DNA of 64,000 nucleotides from Azospirillum sp. SYSU D00513 (GCF_017356015.1 NZ_JAFIQV010000032.1:29999-93998), one strand, 5' to 3'; positions 1 to 9,442 are shown, counted from the first letter of the stretch. Numbers and translations are program-made. The notes: generated by a model from the letters alone, not told the origin.

Positions 1-7
1 GCGACCT

Positions 8-1735
8 TCACGGCGCCGCCTCCGCCACCGCCTGGGTTTGCCGAAGCTCCGCCGGGATCTGCCACGCCTTGCCGGGAATGGCGTCGAGCAGGCTGCGCGT
101 GTAGCCGTCCCGGGGGTCGGAGAAGACCTGGCGTGCGGACCCCATCTCCACGATCCGGCCCCGCCGCATCACGGCGATGGTGTCGCAGATCTGCGCCGCG
201 ATGCGCAGGTCGTGGGTGATGAAGAGCATGGCGAGGCCGAGCCTCTTGCGGATGTCCTCCAGCAGGTCCAGCACCTGGCGCTGCACCGACACGTCGAGCG
301 CCGAGACCGGCTCGTCGGCGACCAGAAGCTTCGGCTCCATCGCCAGCGCGCGGGCGATGCTGATGCGCTGGCGCTGCCCGCCGGAGAATTCATGCGGGTA
401 GCGGGCGGCCGCCGAGGCGTCGAGCCCGACCAGCCGCAGCAGCTCGCGCGCCCGCTCCCGCGCCCTGGCCGTGCTCTCGCCGAAGGCCACCGGCCCTTGC
501 GCGATGATGTCGCCGACGGTGTGGCGCGGATTGAGCGAGGCGTAGGGGTCCTGGAACACCATCTGCACCGCGCGGCGGTAGGGCCGGAAGCCGCGGCGGC
601 TCAAGGACAGCAGGTCCGTCCCCTGGAACAGAATGCGCCCGCCGTCCGGCCGGATCAGCCCGACGATGCTGCGCCCCAGGGTCGATTTGCCGGAGCCGGA
701 TTCGCCGACCAGCCCGACCGTCTCGCCGGGATGGATGGTCAGGGAGATGTCCTCGCCGGCCACCACCGGCTTGCCGGCGCGGAACAGCCCGCCGCCGACA
801 TGGAAGGTCTTGCACACCTTCTCCGCCACCAGCAGCGGCTCGCCCCGCCTGGGTTCCTCCGGGCGGTGGGAGATGCCGTGCGGGACGGCGCCGATCAGCG
901 CGCGGGTGTAGGGGTGGCGCGGGCGGTTCAGCACCTCGTCCGCGGCACCGATCTCCACCAGCCGCCCCTGCCGCATGACGGCGACGCGGTCGGCGATCTC
1001 CGCCACCACGCCGAAGTCGTGGGTGATGAACATCAGCCCCATGCGGCGCCGGGCCTGGATGGAGCGGATGAGGTCGAGGATTTGCTTCTGCGTCGTGACG
1101 TCCAGCGCCGTGGTCGGCTCGTCGGCGATCAGGATGTCCGGCTCGCAGGCGAGCGCCATGGCGATCATCACGCGCTGGCGCTGCCCGCCGGACAGGCGGA
1201 AGGGATAGGCGCGGGACAGCTCCGCCGGGTTGGGCAGCCCGACGGAATCCAGCATCTCCACCACACGGCGCCGCCGCTCGGCACCGCGCAGCGCCGTGTG
1301 GGCGCGCAGGGACTCCTCGATCTGGTCGCCGACCCGCATCAGCGGGTTCAGGGCGGTCATCGGCTCCTGGAAGATCATGGCGATGCGGCCGCCGCGCAGG
1401 CGCCGCTGTTCGGCCTCCGGCAGGGTCACGAGGTCGCGGCCCTTGAACAGCAGGCTGCCCCCGGCGACGCGGACATGGGGCTTGGGCAGCAGGCCCATCA
1501 TGGCATGCGCGGTCATCGACTTGCCGGAGCCGGACTCGCCCACCATGCAGAGGATCTCGTCGGGATTCAGGGTGAAGCTCAGCCCTTCCACGGCGAAGGG
1601 GCGGTCGGCGCCGTCCGGCAGCGCGACGCTCAAGCCTCGCACGTCGAGGAGCGGCACCGCCGGGGTGGCGGAGTCCTGCGGGAGGGAGGCCATGGGGGAT
1701 GTCTCCGGAACGGATGAATCGGTCGGACGCGTCAT
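8..1735 (-). CDS. Dipeptide/oligopeptide ABC transporter ATPase, two fused ATP-binding domains
   Basis: Energises a peptide/nickel-type (Dpp/Opp/Gsi) importer at the cytoplasmic membrane. At 575 aa it carries two complete nucleotide-binding domains, comparable to a DppD-DppF fusion such as GsiA or YejF. Each half has a Walker A motif GESGSGKS, and the signature motifs LSGGQRQR and FSGGQRQR are followed by ADEP Walker B segments. The ATG at 1735 lies 4 bases beyond the stop of the upstream permease, so it is the last gene of a six-gene operon with two permeases, a binding protein, an aldolase-family gene and an M20 deacylase. The stop is almost at the window edge. The substrate is unknown; the enzymes in the operon suggest an acylated amino acid or small peptide (inference). 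Confidence 0.95.
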   Translation of the reverse strand: MTRPTDSSVPETSPMASLPQDSATPAVPLLDVRGLSVALPDGADRPFAVEGLSFTLNPDEILCMVGESGSGKSMTAHAMMGLLPKPHVRVAGGSLLFKGRDLVTLPEAEQRRLRGGRIAMIFQEPMTALNPLMRVGDQIEESLRAHTALRGAERRRRVVEMLDSVGLPNPAELSRAYPFRLSGGQRQRVMIAMALACEPDILIADEPTTALDVTTQKQILDLIRSIQARRRMGLMFITHDFGVVAEIADRVAVMRQGRLVEIGAADEVLNRPRHPYTRALIGAVPHGISHRPEEPRRGEPLLVAEKVCKTFHVGGGLFRAGKPVVAGEDISLTIHPGETVGLVGESGSGKSTLGRSIVGLIRPDGGRILFQGTDLLSLSRRGFRPYRRAVQMVFQDPYASLNPRHTVGDIIAQGPVAFGESTARARERARELLRLVGLDASAAARYPHEFSGGQRQRISIARALAMEPKLLVADEPVSALDVSVQRQVLDLLEDIRKRLGLAMLFITHDLRIAAQICDTIAVMRRGRIVEMGSARQVFSDPRDGYTRSLLDAIPGKAWQIPAELRQTQAVAEAAP

Positions 1736-1739
1736 GCGC

Positions 1740-2582
1740 TCAGCCCCGCGACCGGGCGAGCTTCGGGTTCAGCGCGTCGTTCAGCCCCTCGCCCACGAGG
1801 TTCAGGCTCAGCACCGTCAGGACGATGGCGATGCCGGGGAAGAAGCTCATCCACCAGGCCTGCCGGATCATGGTGCGCGCGGCACCAACCATGTAGCCCC
1901 AGCTCATCGCGTTGGGATCGCCGAGCCCGAGGAAGCTGAGGGAGCTTTCCAGCAGGATCGCCGTCGCCACCATCAGCGAGGCCGACACGATGATCGGCGA
2001 CAGGCTGTTGGGCAGAATCTGGCGCAGGATGATGGTGAGGTTCGACTGGCCGGTGGTGACGGCGGCCTGCACGAACTCGCGCGAGCGCAGGGACAGGAAC
2101 TCCGCGCGCGCCAGGCGGGCCAGCGGCGGCCAGCTGACCACCGCGATGGCGATCACGATGGTGGTGAGGCTGGGCGTGAAGATCGCCACGAGCACCACCG
2201 CCAGCACGAAGTTGGGGATGGTCTGGAACAGCTCGGTGAAGCGCATGACGGCGTCGTCCACCCAGCCGCCGTGAAACCCCGCGACGGCACCCAGCGTCAC
2301 CCCGATCAGCAGGGCCACCGCCGTGGAGATCAGCCCGATCACCAGCGACACGCGCGCGCCGTGGGCGATGCCGGCGGCGATGTCGCGCCCCAGCATGTCG
2401 GAGCCGAGCAGGGCGTCGCCGGACAGGGGCGGCTGGAAGGGGGCGGTCGCCATCTCCCACGGGTCGCCGGGGAAGAGGATGTCGGCGAAGGCGGCCAGCG
2501 CCATCACGGCCAGCAGCAGAAGCAGGCCGAGCACGGCGCCCTTGTTGCGGGCGAAGCCCCGCCAGAAATCGCGGTTCGTCAT
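1740..2582 (-). CDS. Peptide-type ABC transporter permease, DppC family
   Basis: Inner-membrane permease of 280 aa, the usual length for DppC/OppC. After a short cytoplasmic start (MTNRDFWRGFARNKG) comes one membrane segment, then the typical GSDMLGRD motif near residue 58 and a block of further membrane helices. The coupling-loop region around ARLARAEFLSLRSREFV is the conserved EAA-like contact with the ATPase. The start codon overlaps the stop of the upstream permease in an ATGA junction (2579-2582), which is why the start is placed here although the frame stays open far upstream. It should form a heterodimer with the 2579-3559 product. Confidence 0.94.
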   Translation of the reverse strand: MTNRDFWRGFARNKGAVLGLLLLLAVMALAAFADILFPGDPWEMATAPFQPPLSGDALLGSDMLGRDIAAGIAHGARVSLVIGLISTAVALLIGVTLGAVAGFHGGWVDDAVMRFTELFQTIPNFVLAVVLVAIFTPSLTTIVIAIAVVSWPPLARLARAEFLSLRSREFVQAAVTTGQSNLTIILRQILPNSLSPIIVSASLMVATAILLESSLSFLGLGDPNAMSWGYMVGAARTMIRQAWWMSFFPGIAIVLTVLSLNLVGEGLNDALNPKLARSRG

Positions 2583-3559
2583 CGGGCCACCTGGATGCGG
2601 GGGTCGATCAGGCCGTAGAGGAGGTCGGTCAGGATGTTGAAGAGGATCACCATCACCGACGTGACCAGGAAGATGCCGAGCAGCACCTGATAGTCGCGCT
2701 GGAGCACGGCCTCGAAGGCGAGCCGGCCGATGCCGGGCCAGGCGAAGACCGTCTCGATGAGGATGGAGCCGCCGACGAGCTGGCCCGCCTGGATGCCGGC
2801 GACGGTGATCACCGGCAGGATGGCGTTGCGCAGCACGTGCCGGGTCTCGATCCGCAGAGGGCCGAGCCCCTTGGCGCGGGCGGTCTTCACGAAGTCCTGG
2901 CCGCGCACCTCCAGCATCGAGGCGCGGGTCAGCCGCGCGTAGGCGGCCATGTAGAAGAGCGCCAGCGTCACCACCGGCAGGACCATGTGGCGCGCCACGT
3001 CCAGCGCGTGGTCGAGGCCGGTGTAGCCCGCCCCGATCGTCTCGTAGCCGAAGGCCGGCAGCCAGCCCAGCTCGACCGCGAAGAGCAGGCTCAGCATCAG
3101 CCCGGTCCAGTAGATCGGCGTCGCGTAGGCCAGAAGCGCCAGCACGGTGATGGCGCTGTCCGACCAGCGCCCGACCTGGACGGCGGCGAACGCGCCGAGC
3201 AGCACGCCCAGGGCCAGCGACAGCAGGAAGGCCGTGAGGGTCAGCAGAAGCGTCGCCGGCAGCCGTTCCCACAGGATGTCCCAGACCGGCCGCTGCTGGC
3301 GGTAGGAATAGCCGAGGTCGCCCTGGACCACCTTGCCGACATATGTGGCGAGCTGTTCGGTCAGCGGGCGGTCCAGCCCGAACTGCGCGCGAAGCTGGGC
3401 CACGAACTGTTCGTCGGCGGCGCCGGCCTCCCCGGCCATGACCATGGCCGGATCGCCGGGGGCCGCGTGGACCAGCAGGAAGTTCAGCACCACGATGGTG
3501 ATCAGGATGGCGGCGGCCTTGACGAGCCGGCCGGCGAAGAGCTGTGCCAATCCAAGCAT
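2579..3559 (-). CDS. Peptide-type ABC transporter permease, DppB family
   Basis: A 326 aa inner-membrane permease of the DppB/OppB/GsiC type. It begins with a membrane helix (residues about 9-29) and a periplasmic stretch with the family pattern PGDPA and QLRAQFGLDRPL. The binding-protein-dependent transport domain with several helices follows, and the C-terminus ends LTDLLYGLIDPRIQVAR, close to the family's usual ...DPRI ending. It is translationally coupled to the DppC-type permease downstream. The 100-base gap to the binding-protein gene upstream is compatible with one transcript. Its length and architecture are ordinary for the family. Confidence 0.94.
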   Translation of the reverse strand: MLGLAQLFAGRLVKAAAILITIVVLNFLLVHAAPGDPAMVMAGEAGAADEQFVAQLRAQFGLDRPLTEQLATYVGKVVQGDLGYSYRQQRPVWDILWERLPATLLLTLTAFLLSLALGVLLGAFAAVQVGRWSDSAITVLALLAYATPIYWTGLMLSLLFAVELGWLPAFGYETIGAGYTGLDHALDVARHMVLPVVTLALFYMAAYARLTRASMLEVRGQDFVKTARAKGLGPLRIETRHVLRNAILPVITVAGIQAGQLVGGSILIETVFAWPGIGRLAFEAVLQRDYQVLLGIFLVTSVMVILFNILTDLLYGLIDPRIQVAR

Positions 3560-3659
3560 GGCCTCGGGTCCCCGTTATGGACGAAGGGGTTGGGCGGAGG
3601 ATCGGGCGCGCGGGGGCGGAGCCGGAGCGAAGCCGGCCCCGCCATTCCGGAACGGCCGC

Positions 3660-5288
3660 CTACTTGGCCGTCATGTAGACGTCGTCGTAGGTGTCGTTGA
3701 CGCCGATGGCCGTGGTGTTGGCGTTCTTGACGCGCTTGTCGATGAAGGTCGGGAATTCCATCTCCAGCAGCCACACGACCGGCACCTCGTCGGTCAGGAT
3801 GCGCTGGACCTCGCTGTACATCTCCTGGCGCTTGGCCGGGTCGATCTCGCGGGCGGCCCCGGCGAACAGCTCGTCCACCTTGGGGTTGGAATAGCCCATG
3901 GTGTTGGAGAACATCACGCCCTTGCGGATGTTGTCGGAGATGTAGGTGCGGGCGACGCCGAGCGCCGGATCGCCGTACTGGTAGAGGAAGTTCGTGGTGA
4001 TCTCGTAGTCCCAGTTGGCGACGCGCTGGCTCCAGCCGCCGGCGTCGGTGCTTTCCAGCACCACCTTGACGCCGACCTTGCCGAGCGCCTGCTTCAGATA
4101 CTCGCCCAGCCGCGACCAGGTCTCGCCGTAGGGCATCGGCATGACCTTCACCGTGGCGCGGGTCCCGTCAGCGCCGGGCTTCAGCCCCATCTCGTCCAGG
4201 AGCTGCTTGGCCTTGTCCGGGCTGTGCTCGTAGACCGTGACCTTGGGGTCGTGGAACTTCACGACGGAGTTGATGGGGCCGGTCGGCACGCGGCCGAGCC
4301 CGAACCAGATTTTGTCGCGGATGAACGTGCGGTCGATGGCGTGGGCGATGGCCTTGCGGAAGCGCTTGTCGTCCAGCGGCTTTACGCGGTGGTTGATCTC
4401 CAGCCAGGACATCGGCGCCACGAACTCGTAGCCCTTGGTGGTCATCTCCAGATGCGGGAGCTGGCGCAGGCGCGGCACGTCGAAGGGCTCGACGTCGCTG
4501 TACTGGGTCTGCTGGACCTGGCCCGATTCCAGCGCCAGCGCGCGCGACACCCCGTCGGGGATCACGCGGAAATAGATGCCGTCGAGATAGGGCTGGCCCG
4601 GCTTGAAGTAGTCGTCGTTGCGGACGAGGTGGATGTAGCTACCCTTGACCCACTCCTTGAACTTGAAGGGGCCGGTGCCGATGGGCGTCGCGTTGGCCGG
4701 GTTGGCGCGGTAGTCGGTGCCTTCATAGATGTGGGCGGGCATCATCGGGGCCGACGACACCTCGAAGGCCTGGATGAAGGCCGGGAAGGGCTCCTTCAGC
4801 TTGAATTCGACCGTCTGGTCGTCCAGCGCGGTGATGGACGAGCAGCGGCTGAACACGGCGCGTCCGCGCGGGTGCGTCTCGACCAGGAACTTGGAGGTGG
4901 TGAAGACCACGTCCTTGGCGGTGAAGGGCTTGCCGTCGTGCCACTTCACGTTCTCCTGGAGCTTGAACGTGTAGGTCAGCCCGTCCGGCGACACGGTCCA
5001 GCTCTTCGCCAGGGACGGCATCGGGTTCAGCTTCTGGTCGTAGGTCAGGAGCCCCTGGTAGATCTTGCCGGCGACCGTCTGGGTCGGCCCCTGCTGGTTC
5101 AGCCCGAGCACCAGGAGCGGCGGCTCCGGCTGCACGATGATGTTCATGGTGCCGCCGCGCACCGGCGTTTCCTGCGCCAGGGCGGGTGCCGCGGAAAGGA
5201 CGGCCAGCGCGGCGGCCGGCAGGGCGAGGGCGGTGGCCAGCAGGCCCCCGGCGACGAGGCGGTGAATGGCCGCGAGACGGTGTTTCAT
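3660..5288 (-). CDS. Peptide-type ABC transporter substrate-binding protein (SBP family 5)
   Basis: Periplasmic receptor of the importer, 542 aa. It starts MKHRLAAIHRLVAG, followed by a hydrophobic stretch and an APALAQ signal-peptidase site near residue 38. The mature protein has the family-5 layout: RGGTMNIIVQPEPPLL at the N-terminus, LTYTFKLQENVKWHDGKPFTAKDVVFT and IGTGPFKFKEWVKGSYIHLVRN in lobe I, then FRKAIAHAIDR in the hinge and lobe II. The chosen ATG begins at the signal peptide; an open frame continues upstream but there it is antisense or shadow to the aldolase gene. Ligand specificity cannot be read from sequence. Confidence 0.94.
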   Translation of the reverse strand: MKHRLAAIHRLVAGGLLATALALPAAALAVLSAAPALAQETPVRGGTMNIIVQPEPPLLVLGLNQQGPTQTVAGKIYQGLLTYDQKLNPMPSLAKSWTVSPDGLTYTFKLQENVKWHDGKPFTAKDVVFTTSKFLVETHPRGRAVFSRCSSITALDDQTVEFKLKEPFPAFIQAFEVSSAPMMPAHIYEGTDYRANPANATPIGTGPFKFKEWVKGSYIHLVRNDDYFKPGQPYLDGIYFRVIPDGVSRALALESGQVQQTQYSDVEPFDVPRLRQLPHLEMTTKGYEFVAPMSWLEINHRVKPLDDKRFRKAIAHAIDRTFIRDKIWFGLGRVPTGPINSVVKFHDPKVTVYEHSPDKAKQLLDEMGLKPGADGTRATVKVMPMPYGETWSRLGEYLKQALGKVGVKVVLESTDAGGWSQRVANWDYEITTNFLYQYGDPALGVARTYISDNIRKGVMFSNTMGYSNPKVDELFAGAAREIDPAKRQEMYSEVQRILTDEVPVVWLLEMEFPTFIDKRVKNANTTAIGVNDTYDDVYMTAK

Positions 5289-5386
5289 GCGCTCTGCCTC
5301 TTCTGTTCGGTTTTTCGTTGCTTGAGGGGGTCTTCGCCCCGGTCCCGGCGTTGGCCGCCTTGTTCCTTTCCGCGCCGGCCTTGCGG

Positions 5387-6148
5387 CTATTCGCCCGCGG
5401 TCGGGCGGGCGAGCCAGCGCATCAGCGGCTCCCACTCCAGGACGCCGGCGCGTGGGTAGTTCTTCTCGTACTGGAGGGCGGTCCGTTCGCAGACCTCGGG
5501 CGAGGGCAAGGCCAGGGGGCGGTTGCCGGAGAGGGCGGCGATCTGCTCCTTGCAGGCCTCCTCCAGGTAGTACATCAGCACGGCGGCCTCGGGCACGTCG
5601 GCGCCGACGGTCAGCAGGCCGTGGTTGCGCAGGATCATCGTGTGGTGCCGGCCGAGGTCGCGGGTCAGCCGTTCCCGCTCCTCCAGGTCCAGGGCGATGC
5701 CCTCGTAATCGTGATACGCGATGCGGCCGTACCAGCGCAGGGAATGCTGGGTCAGCGGCAGCAGCCCCTCGGCCTGGACGCTGACCGCCGTGCCGGCGGT
5801 GGTGTGCAGGTGGATCGCCGCCCCCACGTCGGGCCGCGCCTGGTAGATGGCGCTGTGGATCGTGAAGCCGGCGGGGTTGATGCCGCTGCCGTCCGTCTCG
5901 ACCAGGTTGCCGTCGATGTCCACCTTGACGAGGTTCTCGGGCGTCACCTCGTGGAACATCATGCCGTAGGGATTGATCAGGAAATGGTGCGGCGCGTCCG
6001 GGATGCGCGCGGACATGTGGGTGTAGATCAGGTCGGTCATGCCGAGCCGGTCGAAGAGCCGGTAGGCGGCGGCGAGGTCGCGGCGGGTCTTTCCTTCCGC
6101 CTCGGACCGGTTGCCGGCCGCCGATGCGGGGGGCTGGAGGATGGTCAT
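5387..6148 (-). CDS. Class II aldolase/adducin family protein
   Basis: A 253 aa cytoplasmic protein of the class II aldolase/adducin fold (fuculose-1-phosphate aldolase, ribulose-phosphate epimerase and decarboxylase relatives). Visible family marks are the N-terminal helix RRDLAAAYRLFDRLGMTDLIYTHMSAR, the metal-ligand pair in AAIHLHTTAG and the late HGLLTVG motif, which supplies the third histidine. It lies between the transporter's binding-protein gene and the M20 deacylase, 14 bases after the latter, so it is probably co-expressed with uptake. Many operon members of this fold process a released hydroxy- or keto-acid, but the actual reaction here is unknown. Confidence 0.88.
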   Translation of the reverse strand: MTILQPPASAAGNRSEAEGKTRRDLAAAYRLFDRLGMTDLIYTHMSARIPDAPHHFLINPYGMMFHEVTPENLVKVDIDGNLVETDGSGINPAGFTIHSAIYQARPDVGAAIHLHTTAGTAVSVQAEGLLPLTQHSLRWYGRIAYHDYEGIALDLEERERLTRDLGRHHTMILRNHGLLTVGADVPEAAVLMYYLEEACKEQIAALSGNRPLALPSPEVCERTALQYEKNYPRAGVLEWEPLMRWLARPTAGE

Positions 6149-6162
6149 GGGTGTCTCCCGGT

Positions 6163-7521
6163 TCAGAGGGTCTTGATTCCGAGGGTCTGGGCGGCGGCGG
6201 GTTCCAGCCCGCACCAGCCGGCCATGAAGAGGGCCAGCACGCGGGTGACGTCGCGCAGGCTGTCCAGCGAGACGGACTCGTCGATGCCGTGGATGCGCGT
6301 CGCCTCGGGGCCGTAGCAGGTGGCCGGCGTGTCGCCGTAGAGATTGAAGAATCGGGCGTCGGTGGTGCAGGTCGCGGCAAGCTCCGCCGGCTCCCCGCCG
6401 AGCACGGCGCGGTGGCTGTCGGCCAGCAGACGCATCATCGGGTGGGCCGGGTCGATGACGCAGCCCTCCGCCTGGAAGCCCCGCCAGGACAGCTCCACCC
6501 CGACGCCGGCCAGGGCCGGATCCTCGCGCCGCGCCGCCTCCACCGCCCCGGCCAGGGCGGCCCGCACCTCGGCCGGGTCCTGGCCGGGGTAGAAGCCGGC
6601 CCGCAGGTCGAATTCGCAGCGCGTCGGCACCGAGGAGGTCCACTCCCCGCCTTCGATCCGGCCGAGGTTGAAGTTGACGGGATGCCTGTGGCCCGCGAAG
6701 GCCGGATGCTGCCGGCAGGGCTCGTTCCAGAGCGCTTCCAGCTTTTTCAGGTGCCCGACCAGGGCGAAGGCGGCCTCGATGGCGTTGCTGCCGGCCGAGG
6801 TGTCCAGCACATGGGCGGGCGTGCCGGTGACCGTCACCCGCATCCACATCACCCCGAGCTGGGCGGTCATCAGCGTGTGGTTGAAAGGTTCCGGGATGAT
6901 CGCGGCGTCGGCTCGGTAGCCCCGGTGCAGGCAGGCCAGCGCGCCGTTGCCGGTGCATTCCTCCTCGACCACGGACTGGAGAAAGACGGGTGCGGCCGGC
7001 TGGTAGCCGATGGAGCGCAGGGCGGCGAAGGCGGCGGTGTAGGCGGCGATGCCCGCCTTCATGTCGCCGGCGCCCCGGCCATAGAGGCGGCCCTCGTGGA
7101 CGCGCGGCTCGAAGGGCGGGCTGGTCCAAAGCTCCGCCGGGCCGGCCGGGACGACGTCGATGTGGCCGTTCAGGATCAGGGACCGGCCGGCGGCCTCGCG
7201 CGGCCGGTGGACGCCGACGACGTTCTCCCGCCCGTCATAGGAGGTGACCGGCGGCGAGAATCCGGGAAGCCGCGCGATGGCCGCCTCGTCGATGGCGAAG
7301 CGGTCCACCTCCAGCCCCAGCCCGGCGAAGGCCTCGGCCATCACCTCCTGCGCCCCGGCCTCCTCGCCCAGCAGCGACGGCTGGCGCACGAGGTCCGAGA
7401 GATGCGCGACGCAGCGCGGCTGTGCGGCGTCCGCGGCGTCCAGGATGGCCTGGCGCAGGGCCGGGTCGGCGACGACGCCGTCGCGGGCCAGGATGGTCGA
7501 ACGGTTCGAAACGGGCGCCAC
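6163..7521 (-). CDS. M20 family deacylase/peptidase (ArgE/DapE type)
   Basis: Zinc-dependent amidohydrolase of about 452 aa related to ArgE, DapE and succinyl-diaminopimelate desuccinylases. Features visible: LNGHIDVVP with the first metal histidine and the aspartate after it, GRGAGDMKAG with the bridging aspartate, then EEECTGNGA carrying the catalytic glutamate, and a dimerisation lid domain in the middle. The start is taken as GTG at 7521 because GGGAG lies 7 bases upstream; the frame is open to an ATG at 7599, which has no such site and would add an atypical basic extension. It is first gene of the operon with the peptide importer, so it probably hydrolyses the imported N-acyl or peptide substrate. 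Confidence 0.88.
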   Translation of the reverse strand: MAPVSNRSTILARDGVVADPALRQAILDAADAAQPRCVAHLSDLVRQPSLLGEEAGAQEVMAEAFAGLGLEVDRFAIDEAAIARLPGFSPPVTSYDGRENVVGVHRPREAAGRSLILNGHIDVVPAGPAELWTSPPFEPRVHEGRLYGRGAGDMKAGIAAYTAAFAALRSIGYQPAAPVFLQSVVEEECTGNGALACLHRGYRADAAIIPEPFNHTLMTAQLGVMWMRVTVTGTPAHVLDTSAGSNAIEAAFALVGHLKKLEALWNEPCRQHPAFAGHRHPVNFNLGRIEGGEWTSSVPTRCEFDLRAGFYPGQDPAEVRAALAGAVEAARREDPALAGVGVELSWRGFQAEGCVIDPAHPMMRLLADSHRAVLGGEPAELAATCTTDARFFNLYGDTPATCYGPEATRIHGIDESVSLDSLRDVTRVLALFMAGWCGLEPAAAQTLGIKTL

Positions 7522-7776
7522 TATACATCTCCCAAAGTTGCCGATCTTTCGGGCAGGCGCAAGATGAGGAGGAGACGGCCTTTTCGGAGCCGAGCCCATA
7601 ATTTCATCATCGGGCGGTCTTTTTCAGTGCATATTCCCCAATGCTTGGAAGATCTTCTGCAAGACCGCCTCGGGAATTAGGCGCCGTGACGCGGCAGCGG
7701 GGCAAATAAGGATTTTTGATTGCCCACATGATTTTGATTTATGCTGCTTTGAAGCATGAGGGAACGGAGCGGCGGG
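7522..7776. promoter_or_regulatory. Divergent promoter region with two dyad symmetries
   Basis: Intergenic region between the M20 deacylase operon and the LysR gene. It contains a perfect 9-base inverted repeat GGCGGTCTT (7613-7621) / AAGACCGCC (7661-7669) that encloses a 10-base palindrome GAAGATCTTC (7648-7657). A second dyad, ATGCT-N7-AGCAT (7741-7757), lies just before the LysR start. LysR proteins usually bind interrupted dyads in such divergent regions, so these are operator candidates. The binding itself is inference. Confidence 0.5.
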
Positions 7777-8757
7777 ATGGATCAGATGGCGGGCGGCACG
7801 GATTTCGACCGGCGGACGCTCGAACGGCTCGGCACGCAGCTCGACTGGAACCTGCTGCGCACCTTCATGGTGATCGCGCAGGAGCGCAGCATCACCAAGG
7901 CGTCGGTGCGGCTGTACCTGACGCAGCCCGCCGTCAGCCTCGCGCTGAAGCGGCTGGAGGAGCAGTTCGGCCGGCAGCTGATCGACCGCGCGCCGGGCCG
8001 CTTCGAGCTGACGGCGGCCGGCGAGCAGGTCTATGACGAGGTGGTCGGGATCTTCGGCACGATCTCGCGGCTGGGCGCGCTGGTGCAGGAGGCACGGGAA
8101 GAGGTCAGCGGCCATGTCCACATCCTGCTGGCCAGCCGCATCCAGACCGGCCTGCTCGACCGCTGCCTGCGCGAGTTCCACCGGCTGCACCCGCAGGTGA
8201 CCTACCGGATCGACGTCATGGCCTCGGCCGACGCGCACATCGCCCTCCAGCAGCGCGTGGGCTCCTTCGCCATCTGCCTGCTGCGGGAGCCCATTCCGGG
8301 CCTCGCCAACGAGGTCTTCATCCACCAGACCTACCGGCTCTATTGCGGGCCGGATTCCCGCTTCTTCGGCAAGTCCGGCATCGACATCGCGGAGCTGCGG
8401 CAGGAGAATTTCGTCTCCTTCACGTCCGACCAGATCGACGGCGCCCTGTCGCCGCTTACCCTGTTCCGCGCGCGGGAGGGCTTCGCCGGGCGCATCCTCG
8501 GCTCCTCGGCCAACCTGGACGAGGTGCGCCGCATGATCCTCTGCGGCCTCGGCATCGGCCCGCTGCCCGAGCACATCGCCGCGCGCGACGTGGCCGACGG
8601 CCTGCTGTGGGAGCTGCCGCCCTACGAGGGCGTAACGCCGGTGGACGTCCACATCATCTGGAGCCAGCAGGGCCGGCTGAACCGGGCGGAGCGGATGTTC
8701 CTCGACTTCCTGCTCGCCCAGGTGCGCGGCCGCCCGCCGGAGGAACGGCTGCCCTGA
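7777..8757 (+). CDS. LysR family transcriptional regulator
   Basis: Transcription factor of 326 aa. An N-terminal winged helix-turn-helix (WNLLRTFMVIAQERSITKAS...LTQPAVSLALKRLEEQFG) is followed by a two-lobed LysR effector domain starting near residue 95 (VSGHVHILLASRI). The ATG at 7777 is preferred to that at 7756 because GGAG sits 7 bases before it. The gene is divergent from the deacylase/aldolase/peptide-transporter operon, the normal arrangement for a LysR protein controlling its neighbour, so it probably responds to the imported substrate or a breakdown product. Effector unknown. Confidence 0.93.
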   Translation: MDQMAGGTDFDRRTLERLGTQLDWNLLRTFMVIAQERSITKASVRLYLTQPAVSLALKRLEEQFGRQLIDRAPGRFELTAAGEQVYDEVVGIFGTISRLGALVQEAREEVSGHVHILLASRIQTGLLDRCLREFHRLHPQVTYRIDVMASADAHIALQQRVGSFAICLLREPIPGLANEVFIHQTYRLYCGPDSRFFGKSGIDIAELRQENFVSFTSDQIDGALSPLTLFRAREGFAGRILGSSANLDEVRRMILCGLGIGPLPEHIAARDVADGLLWELPPYEGVTPVDVHIIWSQQGRLNRAERMFLDFLLAQVRGRPPEERLP

Positions 8758-8863
8758 GTGCGGCGGGGCAGCGTAGGTCTACATCTTACTATACGCGATC
8801 GTAGTGTCGCCACACCTCAGTGTGTTGCCACACCCCAGTCACAAGGTGCGCTCGGGCTCGTAC

Positions 8864-9442
8864 TCAAGTCCCATCTTGTGACAAATCGCCTGTGGCATTT
8901 TGTCCAGGCGGATCTACGAAGGACAAAAACGCCGAAGTCAAAATGACAGCAAGGGATCCATAAAAGGGCTTCCACCACAGAAACTCCTTAAATACTCCGC
9001 CAATGGAGAAGATATACACTAACAGCGCTAGCGTTGAGATCGCGATCTGTGCTTTGCGGTTAACTTTCCAGACCTTTTTTAAATACAATGCATTAAAAAC
9101 GCAGGAGGTTATTGTTACTATACCTAACCAGAAAATTAATTCGTAGCCAGATACTGCAGACCTGAGAATTCCATCCAAGGCAAGATAAAGACTGAGCGCC
9201 TCCCCGGGAAAATATTTTATTAATCTTTGGTGCCATTGATCAGGATCTACCGCCTTCGGGACGTCAACATCCTTTCCCAGAAATGGTCCACCATCCTGTC
9301 TATTTCCTAGGGAGGGTCCGTCCACGGGTCCTGGCTCTGCCAGTTTGTCTTCCTGACCAACTCTATGAAAAGGACTTTTTGTTAGCTTCATACGCCTTTG
9401 CGCCGCATCAGAAAGCGTGAAAATGTTTCTGTTGAAAGTCAT
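8864..9442 (-). CDS. Small membrane protein of unknown function
   Basis: A 192 aa protein in an AT-richer island. The first 75 residues are polar and proline/glycine-rich. Then come RLIKYFPGEALSLYLALDG and three clear hydrophobic helices at about 100-121, 132-150 and 158-177, with a weaker one near 82-98. The C-terminus is polar. The ATG at 9442 is chosen because AGGAG lies 6 bases before it; an in-frame ATG at 9466 lacks a site. It is transcribed away from the secreted protein and CHAT-like gene that follow, sharing a 133-base divergent promoter region with them. I do not recognise a named family. The RLIKYxPxE motif before the helices looks conserved-like, but this needs a search. Confidence 0.75.
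   Translation of the reverse strand: MTFNRNIFTLSDAAQRRMKLTKSPFHRVGQEDKLAEPGPVDGPSLGNRQDGGPFLGKDVDVPKAVDPDQWHQRLIKYFPGEALSLYLALDGILRSAVSGYELIFWLGIVTITSCVFNALYLKKVWKVNRKAQIAISTLALLVYIFSIGGVFKEFLWWKPFYGSLAVILTSAFLSFVDPPGQNATGDLSQDGT

Noticed and set aside
8758..8863. Short repeated CCACACC-like sequence at the left edge of the AT-rich island
   Set aside because: Only two close copies of a short motif (GTGTTGCCACACC-like) are present and no matching copy exists at the right border, so no attachment site can be supported.
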